NCBI GenBank assembly: GCA_001800905.1
Contig: MGWH01000002.1
Location: 620,001 to 684,000, forward strand
Origin: Flavobacteria bacterium GWA2_35_26
Lineage (GTDB): Bacteria > Bacteroidota > Bacteroidia > Flavobacteriales > Flavobacteriaceae
Length of the DNA stretch: 64,000 bases
Direction: 5' to 3'
The notes beneath the pieces are model-generated. The model did no database searches, had not been told where the DNA came from, and saw nothing but the letters and a program-made list of their open reading frames with translations. The position numbers were made by a program, and so were the translations under genes. The stretch's first letter is position 1, and every line of letters begins with the position of its first letter. This document shows positions 43,162 to 52,623 of this stretch, in pieces.

Positions 43162-43887
43162 TTATAATGTGTTGACTAATCTTTTTAATCGAAGTGCAAT
43201 TACTCCAAAAACGGCTTCTACAATAATTGAATTACTCATTTTTGATTGCCCTTTTGTGCGATCTGTAAATATGATTGGCACTTCCGAAATTGTAAAATTT
43301 TTACAGAAAGTGCGGTATTTCATTTCAATTTGAAAGGCATAGCCTACAAATTTAATTTCATCTAAATTAATACTTTCCAACACTTGTCTTTTGTAACAAA
43401 CAAAGCCTGCTGTAGCATCGTGAATTTTCATTCCCGTTATAAAACGAACATACACAGAGGCAAAATAGGAAAGTAATACTCGGCTTAATGGCCAATTCAC
43501 TACATTGACGCCAGTTACATAGCGAGAACCGATTGCCAAATCAGCATCTCCAAGATGACACGCATTATACAACTTTTCTAAATCCGTTGGATTATGAGAA
43601 AAATCAGCGTCCATCTCAAATATGTAATTGTATTTATTTTCTAAAGCCCATTTAAATCCATGCACATAGGCAGTTCCTAATCCCGATTTCTTTGCTCTTT
43701 TTTCTAAAAACAAACGATCTGAAAACTCTGATTGCAAAGCGATTACTTTGTCAGCAGTATGATCTGGCGAATTGTCATCGATGATTAAAACATGAAAAAA
43801 CTTGTGCTGCGACAACACCGTTCTTATGATGCTTTCAACGTTCTCAATTTCGTTATAGGTAGGAATTATAACTAGGCAATCATTCAT
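43162..43887 (-). CDS. polyprenyl-phosphate mannose synthase-like glycosyltransferase (GT2)
   Basis: A 241-residue soluble GT2 enzyme without a C-terminal membrane anchor. I-I-P-T-Y-N-E at ~7-13, the D-D-N-S-P-D-H-T-A motif at ~37 and the metal-binding M-D-A-D-F-S-H (Asp93, Asp95) match dolichyl/polyprenyl-phosphate mannose synthase. It would load mannose from GDP-mannose on a polyprenyl phosphate at the inner membrane. First gene of an apparent operon with pyrC and DUF4296; the -7 element TACTTTTG lies on the minus strand at 43908-43915. Confidence 0.88.
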   Translation of the reverse strand: MNDCLVIIPTYNEIENVESIIRTVLSQHKFFHVLIIDDNSPDHTADKVIALQSEFSDRLFLEKRAKKSGLGTAYVHGFKWALENKYNYIFEMDADFSHNPTDLEKLYNACHLGDADLAIGSRYVTGVNVVNWPLSRVLLSYFASVYVRFITGMKIHDATAGFVCYKRQVLESINLDEIKFVGYAFQIEMKYRTFCKNFTISEVPIIFTDRTKGQSKMSNSIIVEAVFGVIALRLKRLVNTL

Positions 43888-43993
43888 AATTTTGAGTAAT
43901 TTCAGTGCAAAAGTAAGCTTTTTATGCCATTTGAATCATAATAAATTTATAATAAAAAGTAATGAAATAAAAAATTAGTAATTTTGTACAACT

Positions 43994-44665
43994 ATGAATG
44001 AATTTGTACTTCATCCCCGATTAACTGACAACTCTGACTGGGTAACACTCTTGTTTTTGATTTGTTTTGCAACCATTGCTATTACTAAATCAGTTTTCGA
44101 AAATCGATTTGGTGATTTTGCCAACTTACTTTTTTCAGATAAATACATCAAAGTATATCGTGAGAGTGGTAATTTAAAAAATGGATTTACCATAGCCTTA
44201 TTTTTTGTTCAAGTAATATCTTTAGCTTTTTTCATTCAACTATCATTACATATTTATGGATTTGGGGCAAAAGTAGATTGGATGCAATACATTCAAATTG
44301 TTAATTTTTTACTTTTCTTCATTTTGTCAAAAGTGCTAATTGAAAAAATAATTGCCACCGCCTTTCACATTGAAGAATTCGTTGAACAATTCAATCATCA
44401 AAAAGTAACCTACCGAACTTATATTGGTATTATTTTGCTTCCAATCAATATGTTATTTTTCTATTATGAAAACATAAACACATTGTTTCCGAGCTTAATT
44501 ATCGCAATCGTAATAGCTGCAAACCTAGTAACTTACGTGGTTTCCGTTAAAAATTATCAAAATTTAATATTCAGCAAGTTGTTTTATTTTATTTTGTATC
44601 TTTGCGCTCTTGAAATAGCTCCTTACTATTTCATGTATTATTGGTTTACAAAAGGAGTCGCATAG
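43994..44665 (+). CDS. DUF4271 membrane protein
   Basis: A 223-residue inner-membrane protein with about six hydrophobic helices, of the DUF4271 family common in Bacteroidota and usually next to hemD, as here. A perfect -7 element TAATTTTG (43979-43986) ends 7 bp before the ATG, so the leader is almost absent. No catalytic motif is visible. Possible roles in haem biosynthesis or membrane anchoring are only suggested by the hemD neighbour 13 bp downstream. Confidence 0.83.
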   Translation: MNEFVLHPRLTDNSDWVTLLFLICFATIAITKSVFENRFGDFANLLFSDKYIKVYRESGNLKNGFTIALFFVQVISLAFFIQLSLHIYGFGAKVDWMQYIQIVNFLLFFILSKVLIEKIIATAFHIEEFVEQFNHQKVTYRTYIGIILLPINMLFFYYENINTLFPSLIIAIVIAANLVTYVVSVKNYQNLIFSKLFYFILYLCALEIAPYYFMYYWFTKGVA

Positions 44666-44678
44666 AAAAAGTTATAGT

Positions 44679-45428
44679 ATGAAAGTGAAAACAATTTTGG
44701 TGTCGCAACCAGAGCCTAAAGTGGAGAATTCTCCTTACTTTGAGCTGCAACAAAAGCATAAAGTAAAAATTGATTTCAGACCTTTTATTCATGTAGAAGG
44801 AGTTAATGCAAAAGAAATTAGACTGCAAAAAATTGACTTGAATAATTACAGTGCTATTATTCTTACAAGCAAAAATGCAGTAGATCACTTTTTTAGAGTG
44901 GCTGAAGAAATGCGCTATAAAGTTCCTGAAGGATTGAAATATTTTTGTCAGTCAGAAGCCATTGCGTTCTACCTACAAAAATATGTAGTGTACAGAAAAC
45001 GTAAAATCTATGTAGGACCAAAAGATTTTGCAGATTTATCTCCTTTGATTAAAAAATACAAAGACGAAAAATTCTTGTTACCAGCATCAGATCAATTGAA
45101 CGCAGACATCCCGGTTACATTAAACGGCTTGAAAGTGGATTGGACACCTGCTACATTTTATAAAACCGTAATGAGTGACTTATCTGATTTAGCTGATGTG
45201 TATTATGATGTATTGGCTTTCTTTAGTCCAACAGGAATCAAATCATTGTTCAAGAATTTCCCTGACTTCAAACAAAACGATACGCGTATTGCTGTTTTTG
45301 GAAGTACTACTCAAAAAGAAGCGTTAGATCACGGATTGCGCATTGACATCATGGCTCCAACACCTGGAACCCCATCCATGACAATGGCGTTAGAAAAATA
45401 TGTTGCCGAAGCAAACAAAGGAAAATAG
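44679..45428 (+). CDS. hemD: uroporphyrinogen-III synthase
   Basis: A 249-residue two-domain protein related to HemD, which closes hydroxymethylbilane to uroporphyrinogen III. The family is poorly conserved; visible signs are the hinge arrangement, L-T-S-K-N-A-V-D-H-F (~67-76) and F-S-P-T-G-I-K-S-L near 185. It starts 13 bp after the DUF4271 gene and ends at a terminator, so they form a two-gene operon. Confidence 0.88.
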   Translation: MKVKTILVSQPEPKVENSPYFELQQKHKVKIDFRPFIHVEGVNAKEIRLQKIDLNNYSAIILTSKNAVDHFFRVAEEMRYKVPEGLKYFCQSEAIAFYLQKYVVYRKRKIYVGPKDFADLSPLIKKYKDEKFLLPASDQLNADIPVTLNGLKVDWTPATFYKTVMSDLSDLADVYYDVLAFFSPTGIKSLFKNFPDFKQNDTRIAVFGSTTQKEALDHGLRIDIMAPTPGTPSMTMALEKYVAEANKGK

Positions 45429-45450
45429 AATTCCTTTTCAATAGTTGACA

Positions 45451-45476
45451 AAACCATCCTTTCGGATGGTTTTTTT
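45451..45476 (+). terminator. terminator of the hemD operon
   Basis: Stem AAACCATCC/GGATGGTTT with a TTTC loop and T run. Confidence 0.88.
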
Positions 45477-45575
45477 ATAAGCCAAAATGAAGCAAAATGA
45501 ATTATTTCGTTTATTTTTTCTACTTTTGGTTTCTAAATAAAACTAAAACTTCCTTTTTAGTTACAATATCCAATT

Positions 45576-46046
45576 ATGAAAATTAATTCTCTTCAAGTAG
45601 AAATAGACGGAATCGACAAAGAAATTTTACGCGATTTAATGGAAGATGCTCGAAAACCCATTCTGCAAATTGCCAATAAAATTGGAATCTCAGGAGCAGC
45701 TATTCACCAACGTCTTCGAAAATTAGAACAATCTGGTGTCATTTCAGGTTCTAAGTTTACAGTAAATCACAAAGTATTAGGATACAACACTATGGCTTTT
45801 GTGGGAATTTATTTAGACAAAGCCGCGCGAAATTCGGAAGCCGTTCGTGACTTAAAGAAGATTCCTGAAGTTTTGGAATGTCATTATACTACTGGGAATT
45901 GGTCTATATTAATTAAGATCATTTGTTTGGACAATGAGCATTTGATGCATTTATTGAACACTAAAATTCAAGCTATTGAAGGTGTTTCTAGAACAGAAAC
46001 CTTCATTTCATTAGACCAACAAATTGACAGACAAATCCAATTATAG
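45576..46046 (+). CDS. Lrp/AsnC-family transcriptional regulator
   Basis: A 156-residue regulator with an N-terminal helix-turn-helix (~10-65, I-D-K-E-I-L-R-D-L and G-A-A-I-H-Q-R-L-R-K-L-E) and a C-terminal RAM/Lrp effector-binding domain (~75-150, with C-H-Y-T-T-G-N-W-S-I-L-I-K near 108). Members bind amino acids or other small ligands. It stands alone with a -7 element TACTTTTG at 45521-45528; the regulated genes and ligand are not evident. Confidence 0.93.
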   Translation: MKINSLQVEIDGIDKEILRDLMEDARKPILQIANKIGISGAAIHQRLRKLEQSGVISGSKFTVNHKVLGYNTMAFVGIYLDKAARNSEAVRDLKKIPEVLECHYTTGNWSILIKIICLDNEHLMHLLNTKIQAIEGVSRTETFISLDQQIDRQIQL

Positions 46047-46080
46047 TTCATAGGTTAATTTGGTTATTTGAAAAATAAAA

Positions 46081-46112
46081 AATCTCTGTTCCAAAATTTC
46101 GAAACAGAGATT
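46081..46112 (-). terminator. terminator of leuS
   Basis: Stem AATCTCTGTT/AACAGAGATT with T run on the minus strand; also placed to end the Lrp-family gene transcript. Confidence 0.8.
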
Positions 46113-46133
46113 CCAACAAAAATTATAAAATAA

Positions 46134-49010
46134 CTACCCTACTAAATTGATAATTTTTCCAGGCACAATAATTACTTTGTTTGGTGTTCGTCCATCTAAT
46201 TGACGCAAGGTGCGTTCGTCTTTCATCACAATTTCCTCAATTTGTTCCTTGGTTAAATCCAAAGGCAATTCAATCGTAAAGCGCATTTTTCCGTTAAAAG
46301 AAACCGGATATTCTTTACTGCTTTCTACCAAGTGTGCCGCTTCAAATTTTGGAAAGGCCACAGTAGCAATTGAATTGGAGTGACCTAATAAAGACCACAA
46401 CTCTTCTGCAATATGAGGTGCATATGGCGAAATTAAAATAGCTAAGGGTTCTAGAATCGTTCTCTCATGACAATTTTGAGTTGACAATTCATTCACACAA
46501 ATCATAAATTGGGAAACCGAAGTGTTGAATGAGAAACTCTCAATATCTTCCGCTACTTTTTTAATCGTTTTGTGCAACGATTTTAAATTGTCTTTGGTTG
46601 GTTCGTTATCAGTAACTATCAAACCATTATCATCAAAATACAAACGACATAATTTTTTCAAGAAACCAAAAACACCCGAAATACCAGCAGTATTCCATGG
46701 TTTGGCTTGTTCCAAAGGTCCTAAAAACATTTCATACAAACGCAATGTATCCGCACCGTATTCGGCACAAATTAAATCTGGCGTAACCACATTATATTTG
46801 GATTTAGACATTTTTTCTATCTCACGACCTACAATGTATTTGCCGTTATCTTCAGTTACAAAAGTTGCCTCTGCATAATCCTCTCTCCAATTTTTGAAGG
46901 CTTCAATATCTAACTCGTCTGAGCTATTGATTAAATTCACATCCACGTGAATCGGTTGAACATTTTGACCTTTAATTTGATTTTTAGACACATAGGTGTT
47001 GGTTCCGTCCAAACGATACACAAAAGCACTCATTCCTAAAATCATTCCCTGATTGATCAGTTTTTTGAAAGGCTCTTCTGTTGGTGCAAATCCTTTGTCT
47101 TTTAAAAATTTATTCCAAAAACGAGAGTATAACAAATGGCCTGTAGCGTGTTCGCTTCCGCCAATGTACAAATCCACACTTTCCCAATATTTCAAAGCCT
47201 CTTGACTCGCAAATTCTTTTTCGTTTTGCGCATCCATATAACGCATCCAATACCATGAACTTCCAGCCCATCCTGGCATGGTGTTCAATTCGAGAGGAAA
47301 AATAGTCACGTTGTCAACCAAATTTGTGTCAACTACTTTATTATTTACATTGTCCCAAGCCCAAATATTTGCATTTCCTAATGGTGGTTGTCCATCTTCA
47401 GTTGGCAAATATTTCTCCACTTCCGGCAATACGATTGGCAAATGTTGGGCGGCAATCATTTGAGGTAATCCATTCACATAATAGACTGGAAATGGTTCTC
47501 CCCAATAACGCTGACGAGAAAAAACTGCATCACGCAAACGGTAATTCGTTTTTCCTTTTCCTTGCCCTATTTTTTCTAAGGCTTCAATTACTTTTTTAGT
47601 TCCTTCTTTGTAACCTAAGCCGTTTAAGAAATCTGAATCCACTAATTCAAAACCGCCTTTGTCTCCATAAGCAGCCTCTGATATGTCTTTGTTAAAAATA
47701 TTTTTAATGGCTGGCATTCCGTTTTGGCCTTTAAAGAAATTAGCAAATGCATAATCTCTTTCGTCTCCACAAGGCACCGCCATTACTGCTCCGGTTCCGT
47801 ATCCTGCCAATACATAATCCCCTATCCAAACTGGAATTGGTTGTTTCGTAAATGGATGTTCCGCATAAGCTCCTGTAAAAACACCTGAGATGGTTTTGAC
47901 ATCTGCCATTCGCTCACGCTCAGAACGTTTTGCTGTTTTTTCAATATAGTCTTCGACCGCTTGTTTTTGTTCTGCGGTTGTAATTTGAGCCACTAATTCG
48001 TGTTCTGGAGCCAAGGTCATAAACGTTACTCCGAAAATTGTATCAGGTCGGGTAGTAAAGACTTCTATGGCTTTCGGCTCAGAGCTGTGAGCCGTGGGCA
48101 CAAGGCCAAAAGAAACCATTGCACCAACTGATTTTCCAATCCAATTGCGTTGACTTTCTTTAATACTTTCGGTCCAATCAATTGTATCCAAACCTTGCAA
48201 CAAACGTTCCGCATAAGCCGAAATTCGCATGCTCCATTGGGTCATTTTTTTACGAATTACTGGAAAGCCACCGCGTTCAGAAACTCCATTTACAATTTCG
48301 TCGTTGGCCAATACAGTTCCTAATCCTGGGCACCAGTTCACTTCGGTTTCTGCCAAATAGGTTAAACGGTATTGCAATAGTATTTTTTGTTGTTCTTCGG
48401 ATGTTAAGGCATTCCATTCTGAAGCTGAAAAAGGCGCAATATTATCATCGCAAACGGCATTGACAGTAGTATTTCCTTCTTTTTCGAACAAGGCAATTAA
48501 ATTGATAATATCTTCTGCTTTGTCTGAATTTTTATTGTACCAAGAATTAAATAATTGGATAAAAATCCATTGTGTATGTTTGTAATAATCGGGGTTAGAA
48601 GTACGTACTTCACGACTCCAATCAAATGAAAATCCAATTTTATCCAACTGCTTTCTATAGCCTGCAATGTAGTTTCCTTCTTTGTCCACCCCACCATCAA
48701 TATTTACCGAAGTAGTATCTTCAGGACGTTGTCCGGTTTGAATGGCATATTGCTCAGCTGGTAATCCAAAACTATCATAGCCCATTGGGTGCAATACATT
48801 AAACCCTTGGTGTCTTTTATATCTTGAGTATACATCTGAAGCAATATATCCTAACGGATGCCCAACGTGCAAGCCCGCTCCTGATGGATAAGGAAACATA
48901 TCTAACACATAATGTTTGGGTTTATCAGCATTATTTTGGGCAGCAAAAGTGTGATTTTCTGCCCAATATTTTTGCCATTTCGCTTCAATTTCGTTCGGAT
49001 TGTATTTCAT
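46134..49010 (-). CDS. leuS: leucyl-tRNA synthetase
   Basis: A 958-residue class I synthetase for leucine. HIGH is V-G-H-P at ~50 (L-H-V-G-H-P-L-G-Y), KMSKS is E-K-M-S-K-S-K-Y near 730, and the CP1 editing domain (~270-500) has the conserved T-R-P-D-T-I-F-G and D-E-R-D-Y motifs. The protein is ~100 residues longer than E. coli LeuS, mainly from an insert at ~170-215 (with D-K-A-E-D-I-I-N-L-I) and extra sequence around ~690-715, seen in other Bacteroidota. The minus-strand -7 element TAAATTTG lies at 49110-49117. Confidence 0.97.
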   Translation of the reverse strand: MKYNPNEIEAKWQKYWAENHTFAAQNNADKPKHYVLDMFPYPSGAGLHVGHPLGYIASDVYSRYKRHQGFNVLHPMGYDSFGLPAEQYAIQTGQRPEDTTSVNIDGGVDKEGNYIAGYRKQLDKIGFSFDWSREVRTSNPDYYKHTQWIFIQLFNSWYNKNSDKAEDIINLIALFEKEGNTTVNAVCDDNIAPFSASEWNALTSEEQQKILLQYRLTYLAETEVNWCPGLGTVLANDEIVNGVSERGGFPVIRKKMTQWSMRISAYAERLLQGLDTIDWTESIKESQRNWIGKSVGAMVSFGLVPTAHSSEPKAIEVFTTRPDTIFGVTFMTLAPEHELVAQITTAEQKQAVEDYIEKTAKRSERERMADVKTISGVFTGAYAEHPFTKQPIPVWIGDYVLAGYGTGAVMAVPCGDERDYAFANFFKGQNGMPAIKNIFNKDISEAAYGDKGGFELVDSDFLNGLGYKEGTKKVIEALEKIGQGKGKTNYRLRDAVFSRQRYWGEPFPVYYVNGLPQMIAAQHLPIVLPEVEKYLPTEDGQPPLGNANIWAWDNVNNKVVDTNLVDNVTIFPLELNTMPGWAGSSWYWMRYMDAQNEKEFASQEALKYWESVDLYIGGSEHATGHLLYSRFWNKFLKDKGFAPTEEPFKKLINQGMILGMSAFVYRLDGTNTYVSKNQIKGQNVQPIHVDVNLINSSDELDIEAFKNWREDYAEATFVTEDNGKYIVGREIEKMSKSKYNVVTPDLICAEYGADTLRLYEMFLGPLEQAKPWNTAGISGVFGFLKKLCRLYFDDNGLIVTDNEPTKDNLKSLHKTIKKVAEDIESFSFNTSVSQFMICVNELSTQNCHERTILEPLAILISPYAPHIAEELWSLLGHSNSIATVAFPKFEAAHLVESSKEYPVSFNGKMRFTIELPLDLTKEQIEEIVMKDERTLRQLDGRTPNKVIIVPGKIINLVG

Positions 49011-49207
49011 TGTATACTAAATTTATCTCTGCCTATGCTTTGGCTGAAAACAGGTTGGTTTTTAAATTAAAAATGAAAAAGTTGGTATCACTTTTACCAT
49101 TTCAGCTGCCAAATTTACGTTTATTGTACGAAAGTTAAAACTTTGAACGATATTAACTTTAAATAAAGAAATTCTTTATTATTTTTACCCCATAATTTTC
49201 ACAAACT

Positions 49208-50083
49208 ATGAGTTCTTCTTACGATAAATTTCAAAAACGCCGTTTAATTTCCTCTTATTTTTCAGTAGTCTTAAGTGTATTCTTAGTGCTATTTTTGTTA
49301 GGAATGTTGGGGCTTTTTATAATCAATTCTAAAAAATTAGCTGACGATTTTAGAGAAAATATTGCCATGACCGTATTTTTCAAAAAAGAAGCTAACGATA
49401 CCATCATTAAATCTTTTGATGCCGAATTAAAAAAAGCGCCTTTTGCCAAAACTTTTGAATACGTTTCAAAAGATGCAGCGGCTAAACAACATACCGATAT
49501 TATCGGGGAAGATTTTGTGACTTTTTTGGGTGAAAATCCATTACAAAATTCATTCGACATTCACTTAAAAGCCGACTACGTTTACAAAGACAGTATCGCT
49601 AAAGTAGAAAGTCAATTGCGTAAAAATCCAATGATTTCTGATATTGTTTATGACAAACAATTGGTCAATTTAGTAAATGACAACATCAAGAAAGTCAGCA
49701 TGTGGATTTTGATTATCAGTGGATTTTTCACCATTATAGCAGTGTTACTTATCAATAGTTCATTGCGTTTGTCCATTCACTCGAATCGTTTTATCATCAA
49801 AACCATGCAAATGGTGGGCGCTACCAAAGCCTTTATCAGAAAGCCATTTGTGTTACGAAGTGTTCGTCTTGGAATGATTGGTGCTGGTTTGGCTATTATA
49901 GCCTTGATTGGCGTTTTGATTTATTTGGAGAGTAATTTTCCAGATTTAGGACTCCTTGACGATCAATTATTAATTGCTTTAGTATTAATTTCTGTATTTG
50001 CATTAGGCGTATTGATCACCTGGGTAAGTACGTATTTTGCAACACAACGTTTCTTGAATTTACGTACTGACGATTTGTATTAA
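49208..50083 (+). CDS. ftsX: cell-division ABC-transporter permease FtsX
   Basis: A 291-residue permease-like protein with four transmembrane segments (~20-42, ~165-185, ~218-240, ~255-277) and a ~110-residue extracytoplasmic domain after the first helix. FtsX, with the ATPase FtsE, controls peptidoglycan hydrolases at the division septum; no ftsE lies in this window. The next genes (DUF3098, uppP, truB) follow at 35, 0 and 4 bp and form an operon; uppP ties it to cell-wall synthesis. Confidence 0.93.
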   Translation: MSSSYDKFQKRRLISSYFSVVLSVFLVLFLLGMLGLFIINSKKLADDFRENIAMTVFFKKEANDTIIKSFDAELKKAPFAKTFEYVSKDAAAKQHTDIIGEDFVTFLGENPLQNSFDIHLKADYVYKDSIAKVESQLRKNPMISDIVYDKQLVNLVNDNIKKVSMWILIISGFFTIIAVLLINSSLRLSIHSNRFIIKTMQMVGATKAFIRKPFVLRSVRLGMIGAGLAIIALIGVLIYLESNFPDLGLLDDQLLIALVLISVFALGVLITWVSTYFATQRFLNLRTDDLY

Positions 50084-50118
50084 TATACTTGAGGAAATTT
50101 CATCCCTAACAATGACTT

Positions 50119-50364
50119 ATGAAAAATAAAAGCGAAAACCCACAAGAATTTCTTTTTGAAAAAGTGAATTACAAAATTTTACTCATTGGTATTGCTGTAA
50201 TTGCTTTAGGTTTTATTCTCATGTCAGGTGGTGGAAGTGATGACCCAAACGTTTTTAACGACGATGTATTTAGTTTTAGACGCATTCGTTTAGCTCCAAC
50301 TACCGTTTTAATTGGTTTTGGAATTACCATTTATGCTATTTTGAAAAATCCAAAAAAAGCGTAA
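50119..50364 (+). CDS. DUF3098 small membrane protein
   Basis: An 81-residue protein with two transmembrane helices (~20-37 and ~60-76), of the DUF3098 family found between ftsX and uppP in Bacteroidota. The loop has M-S-G-G-G-S-D-D-P-N-V-F-N-D. Its stop codon directly precedes the uppP ATG. Function unknown, presumably linked with FtsX or UppP. Confidence 0.85.
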   Translation: MKNKSENPQEFLFEKVNYKILLIGIAVIALGFILMSGGGSDDPNVFNDDVFSFRRIRLAPTTVLIGFGITIYAILKNPKKA

Positions 50365-51174
50365 ATGAATTCGTTTCAAGCTATTTTAATTGCAATTATA
50401 GAAGGTTTAACTGAATACCTTCCCGTTTCCTCCACAGGGCATATGGTTTTTTTGAGTTCCTATTTTGGAATTCAAGAAGACGATTTTGTAAAGCTTTTTC
50501 AAGTTTCCATTCAATTTGGAGCTATTTTGGCTGTTGTGGCTTTGTATTGGAAAAAATTCTTTGACTTTTCTAAACTTAGTTTTTTTATAAAATTAGCTTG
50601 CGCGGTTGTACCAGCTTTGGTTTTGGGTAAACTATTTGACGATGCTATTGAAGCAGTTTTAGGAAATCCTATTCCTATAGCTATTGTATTGATTCTTGGA
50701 GGGATTGTGTTACTTTTTATCGATTCCAAATTTCAAAACCCAACCATACTCAAAGAAGAAGATATCACTATTAAGAAAGCTGTTACCATTGGTTTTTGGC
50801 AATGTTTAGCCATGATGCCAGGAACAAGTCGTTCAGCTGCCTCTATTATTGGCGGAATGCAACAAGGTTTAAGTCGTCATGCTGCGGCTGAATTCTCGTT
50901 CTTTCTAGCAGTTCCTACGATGCTAGCAGTAACTTGTTATTCGGTTTTTTTAAAAACATACGAAGCCTCTCAAATGAAAGGCTACGAATTAATTTTAAAA
51001 TCAGACGAACACATTCAATTGTTCCTTTTGGGTAATGTTGTGGCATTTGTTATTGCCATTTTGGCCATCAAATTCTTTATTGAAATCATCAAACAATACG
51101 GTTTTAAACCATGGGGTTGGTATCGAATTGTTGTTGGGGCATTGCTATTATTGTATTTTTCATTTTTAAAATAA
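50365..51174 (+). CDS. uppP: undecaprenyl-diphosphatase UppP (BacA)
   Basis: A 269-residue membrane phosphatase that recycles the undecaprenyl carrier of cell-wall synthesis. Catalytic regions are E-G-L-T-E-Y-L-P-V-S-S-T-G-H (Glu13, Glu17, Ser22, His26) and M-P-G-T-S-R-S-A-A-S near 158. Eight or so helices are visible. It abuts DUF3098 without a gap and is 4 bp from truB. Confidence 0.96.
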   Translation: MNSFQAILIAIIEGLTEYLPVSSTGHMVFLSSYFGIQEDDFVKLFQVSIQFGAILAVVALYWKKFFDFSKLSFFIKLACAVVPALVLGKLFDDAIEAVLGNPIPIAIVLILGGIVLLFIDSKFQNPTILKEEDITIKKAVTIGFWQCLAMMPGTSRSAASIIGGMQQGLSRHAAAEFSFFLAVPTMLAVTCYSVFLKTYEASQMKGYELILKSDEHIQLFLLGNVVAFVIAILAIKFFIEIIKQYGFKPWGWYRIVVGALLLLYFSFLK

Positions 51175-51178
51175 TCCT

Positions 51179-51889
51179 TTGAAAACAGCTGAAGAGGTAC
51201 TAAACGGTCAAGTCATACTTATTGACAAACCCCTGACATGGTCTTCGTTTCAAGCGGTGAACAAGTTAAAATACAGTATCAAGCGCCGTTTTGATTTGCC
51301 AAAAAAATTCAAAATTGGACATGCCGGCACTTTAGATCCATTAGCCTCTGGATTGTTGATTATTTGTACGGGTAAATTCACCAAAAAAATCACGGAAATT
51401 CAGGCACAGCCAAAAGAATACACCGGAACTTTCTTTATTGGAGCTACAACGCCTTCCTATGATTTAGAAACTGAAATTGATCAAACGTATCCAATCTCTC
51501 ATATCGACGACGCTCTAATTCACAAAACAGTAGCTCAATTCATTGGAGAAATTGATCAAAAACCGCCTGTTTTTTCGGCTATAAAAAAAGATGGCGTTCG
51601 CTTGTACGAACATGCACGAGCTGGTATTGAAGTCGAAATTGCTTCTCGAAAAACAACCATTTATGAGTTTGAAATTACGCGAATTGCTTTGCCAGAAATT
51701 GACTTCAGAGTCGTGTGTAGCAAAGGAACTTATATTCGATCGCTAGCGTATGACATTGGGAAAACCATGGAATCCGGTTCCCATTTAACGGTCTTGCGCC
51801 GAACAAAAATTGGCGATTACAACGTTGATAATGCTTTGACTCCAGAAAATTTTGAAAAAGTTATTCTAAATTCTGAAGCAACAGAATAA
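51179..51889 (+). CDS. truB: tRNA pseudouridine-55 synthase
   Basis: A 236-residue enzyme that makes pseudouridine 55 in the T-arm of tRNA. The catalytic Asp53 lies in H-A-G-T-L-D-P-L-A-S-G, preceded by the typical D-K-P-L-x-W-S-S-F. The start is TTG at 51179, 4 bp after the uppP stop, since it yields the family-typical N-terminus K-T-A-E-E-V-L-N-G-Q and no ATG fits. The 3' end overlaps the convergent thioredoxin-like gene by 29 bp. Confidence 0.95.
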   Translation: MKTAEEVLNGQVILIDKPLTWSSFQAVNKLKYSIKRRFDLPKKFKIGHAGTLDPLASGLLIICTGKFTKKITEIQAQPKEYTGTFFIGATTPSYDLETEIDQTYPISHIDDALIHKTVAQFIGEIDQKPPVFSAIKKDGVRLYEHARAGIEVEIASRKTTIYEFEITRIALPEIDFRVVCSKGTYIRSLAYDIGKTMESGSHLTVLRRTKIGDYNVDNALTPENFEKVILNSEATE

Positions 51890-52466
51890 TTTCATTTTGT
51901 GTACTCACTCCTTTATCGTGTAAGTACCATAATTGCAAATTGGCTTTAGCCGTTTCGTCAATACTTCCAAATTCAGTTTTATACGCTTCAATCAAATTAA
52001 CCGCACCTTGAGGTCTTGGTCCCCAATCACTTACTACTGATCCCGTTTCTTTATGAATGATAATTAGTTTTGGAATGGCTTTGCTTTTATTGGTTAAAAA
52101 ATGATTCATTAGCGTTTCATTTTCATCACGCAATACCAATTTCATTTCGATCTTGCCATTAGATTCTACTTCCATTTTATGGAGAATCGGCAAAATTTGT
52201 GCAGCATCTCCGCACCAACTTTCAGAAAGTACAAGCCAAATATACCTTTTAGTTAAGGCCTTTAACTTAGCACCATTCTCATCCGTAATGCGCATAGTTT
52301 TGTCCAAGCGTCGCATTCTAGACTCGTTTAACTCACTATAATGAGTGCGTTCTTGGGTTTGTTCTACAGCAGTCGATTTTCCGTCTTTCAACAGATCGGC
52401 CATCAATTTTCTATATTCTAAATACGAATGACTATTAAATAAAGCCTGTGCAATAACGATTTTCAT
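51861..52466 (-). CDS. thioredoxin-like protein with a single cysteine
   Basis: A 201-residue soluble protein with a thioredoxin-like fold (~70-170). The active-site position reads S-E-S-W-C-G-D-A, keeping the W-C but replacing the second cysteine of the W-C-x-x-C motif, so a disulfide exchange of the normal kind is not possible. The cis-proline motif K-A-I-P-K-L and a C-terminal helix follow. Function unknown; a single-cysteine redox or chaperone role is possible. It overlaps truB by 29 bp, tail to tail. Confidence 0.8.
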   Translation of the reverse strand: MKIVIAQALFNSHSYLEYRKLMADLLKDGKSTAVEQTQERTHYSELNESRMRRLDKTMRITDENGAKLKALTKRYIWLVLSESWCGDAAQILPILHKMEVESNGKIEMKLVLRDENETLMNHFLTNKSKAIPKLIIIHKETGSVVSDWGPRPQGAVNLIEAYKTEFGSIDETAKANLQLWYLHDKGVSTQNEIILLLQNLE

Positions 52467-52623
52467 AATTCAATTATTTATACCACCGAAGGTAACTTTA
52501 TAAAGTTAGTGAGAAAGTGACATTTATTACCAACATCTACTACATCCTTTCAAATAATTTTTAAAACACTATTTCAAAAAATCAGAATATAACTATATTT
52601 GCAGCAAATAACTCAACGAACTC

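Noticed and set aside
49162..49180. Palindrome AATAAAG...CTTTATT before ftsX as a regulatory hairpin or terminator
   Set aside because: The stem is only A/T-rich with seven pairs, it lies in an AT-rich divergent region, and no gene ends there; too weak to call.
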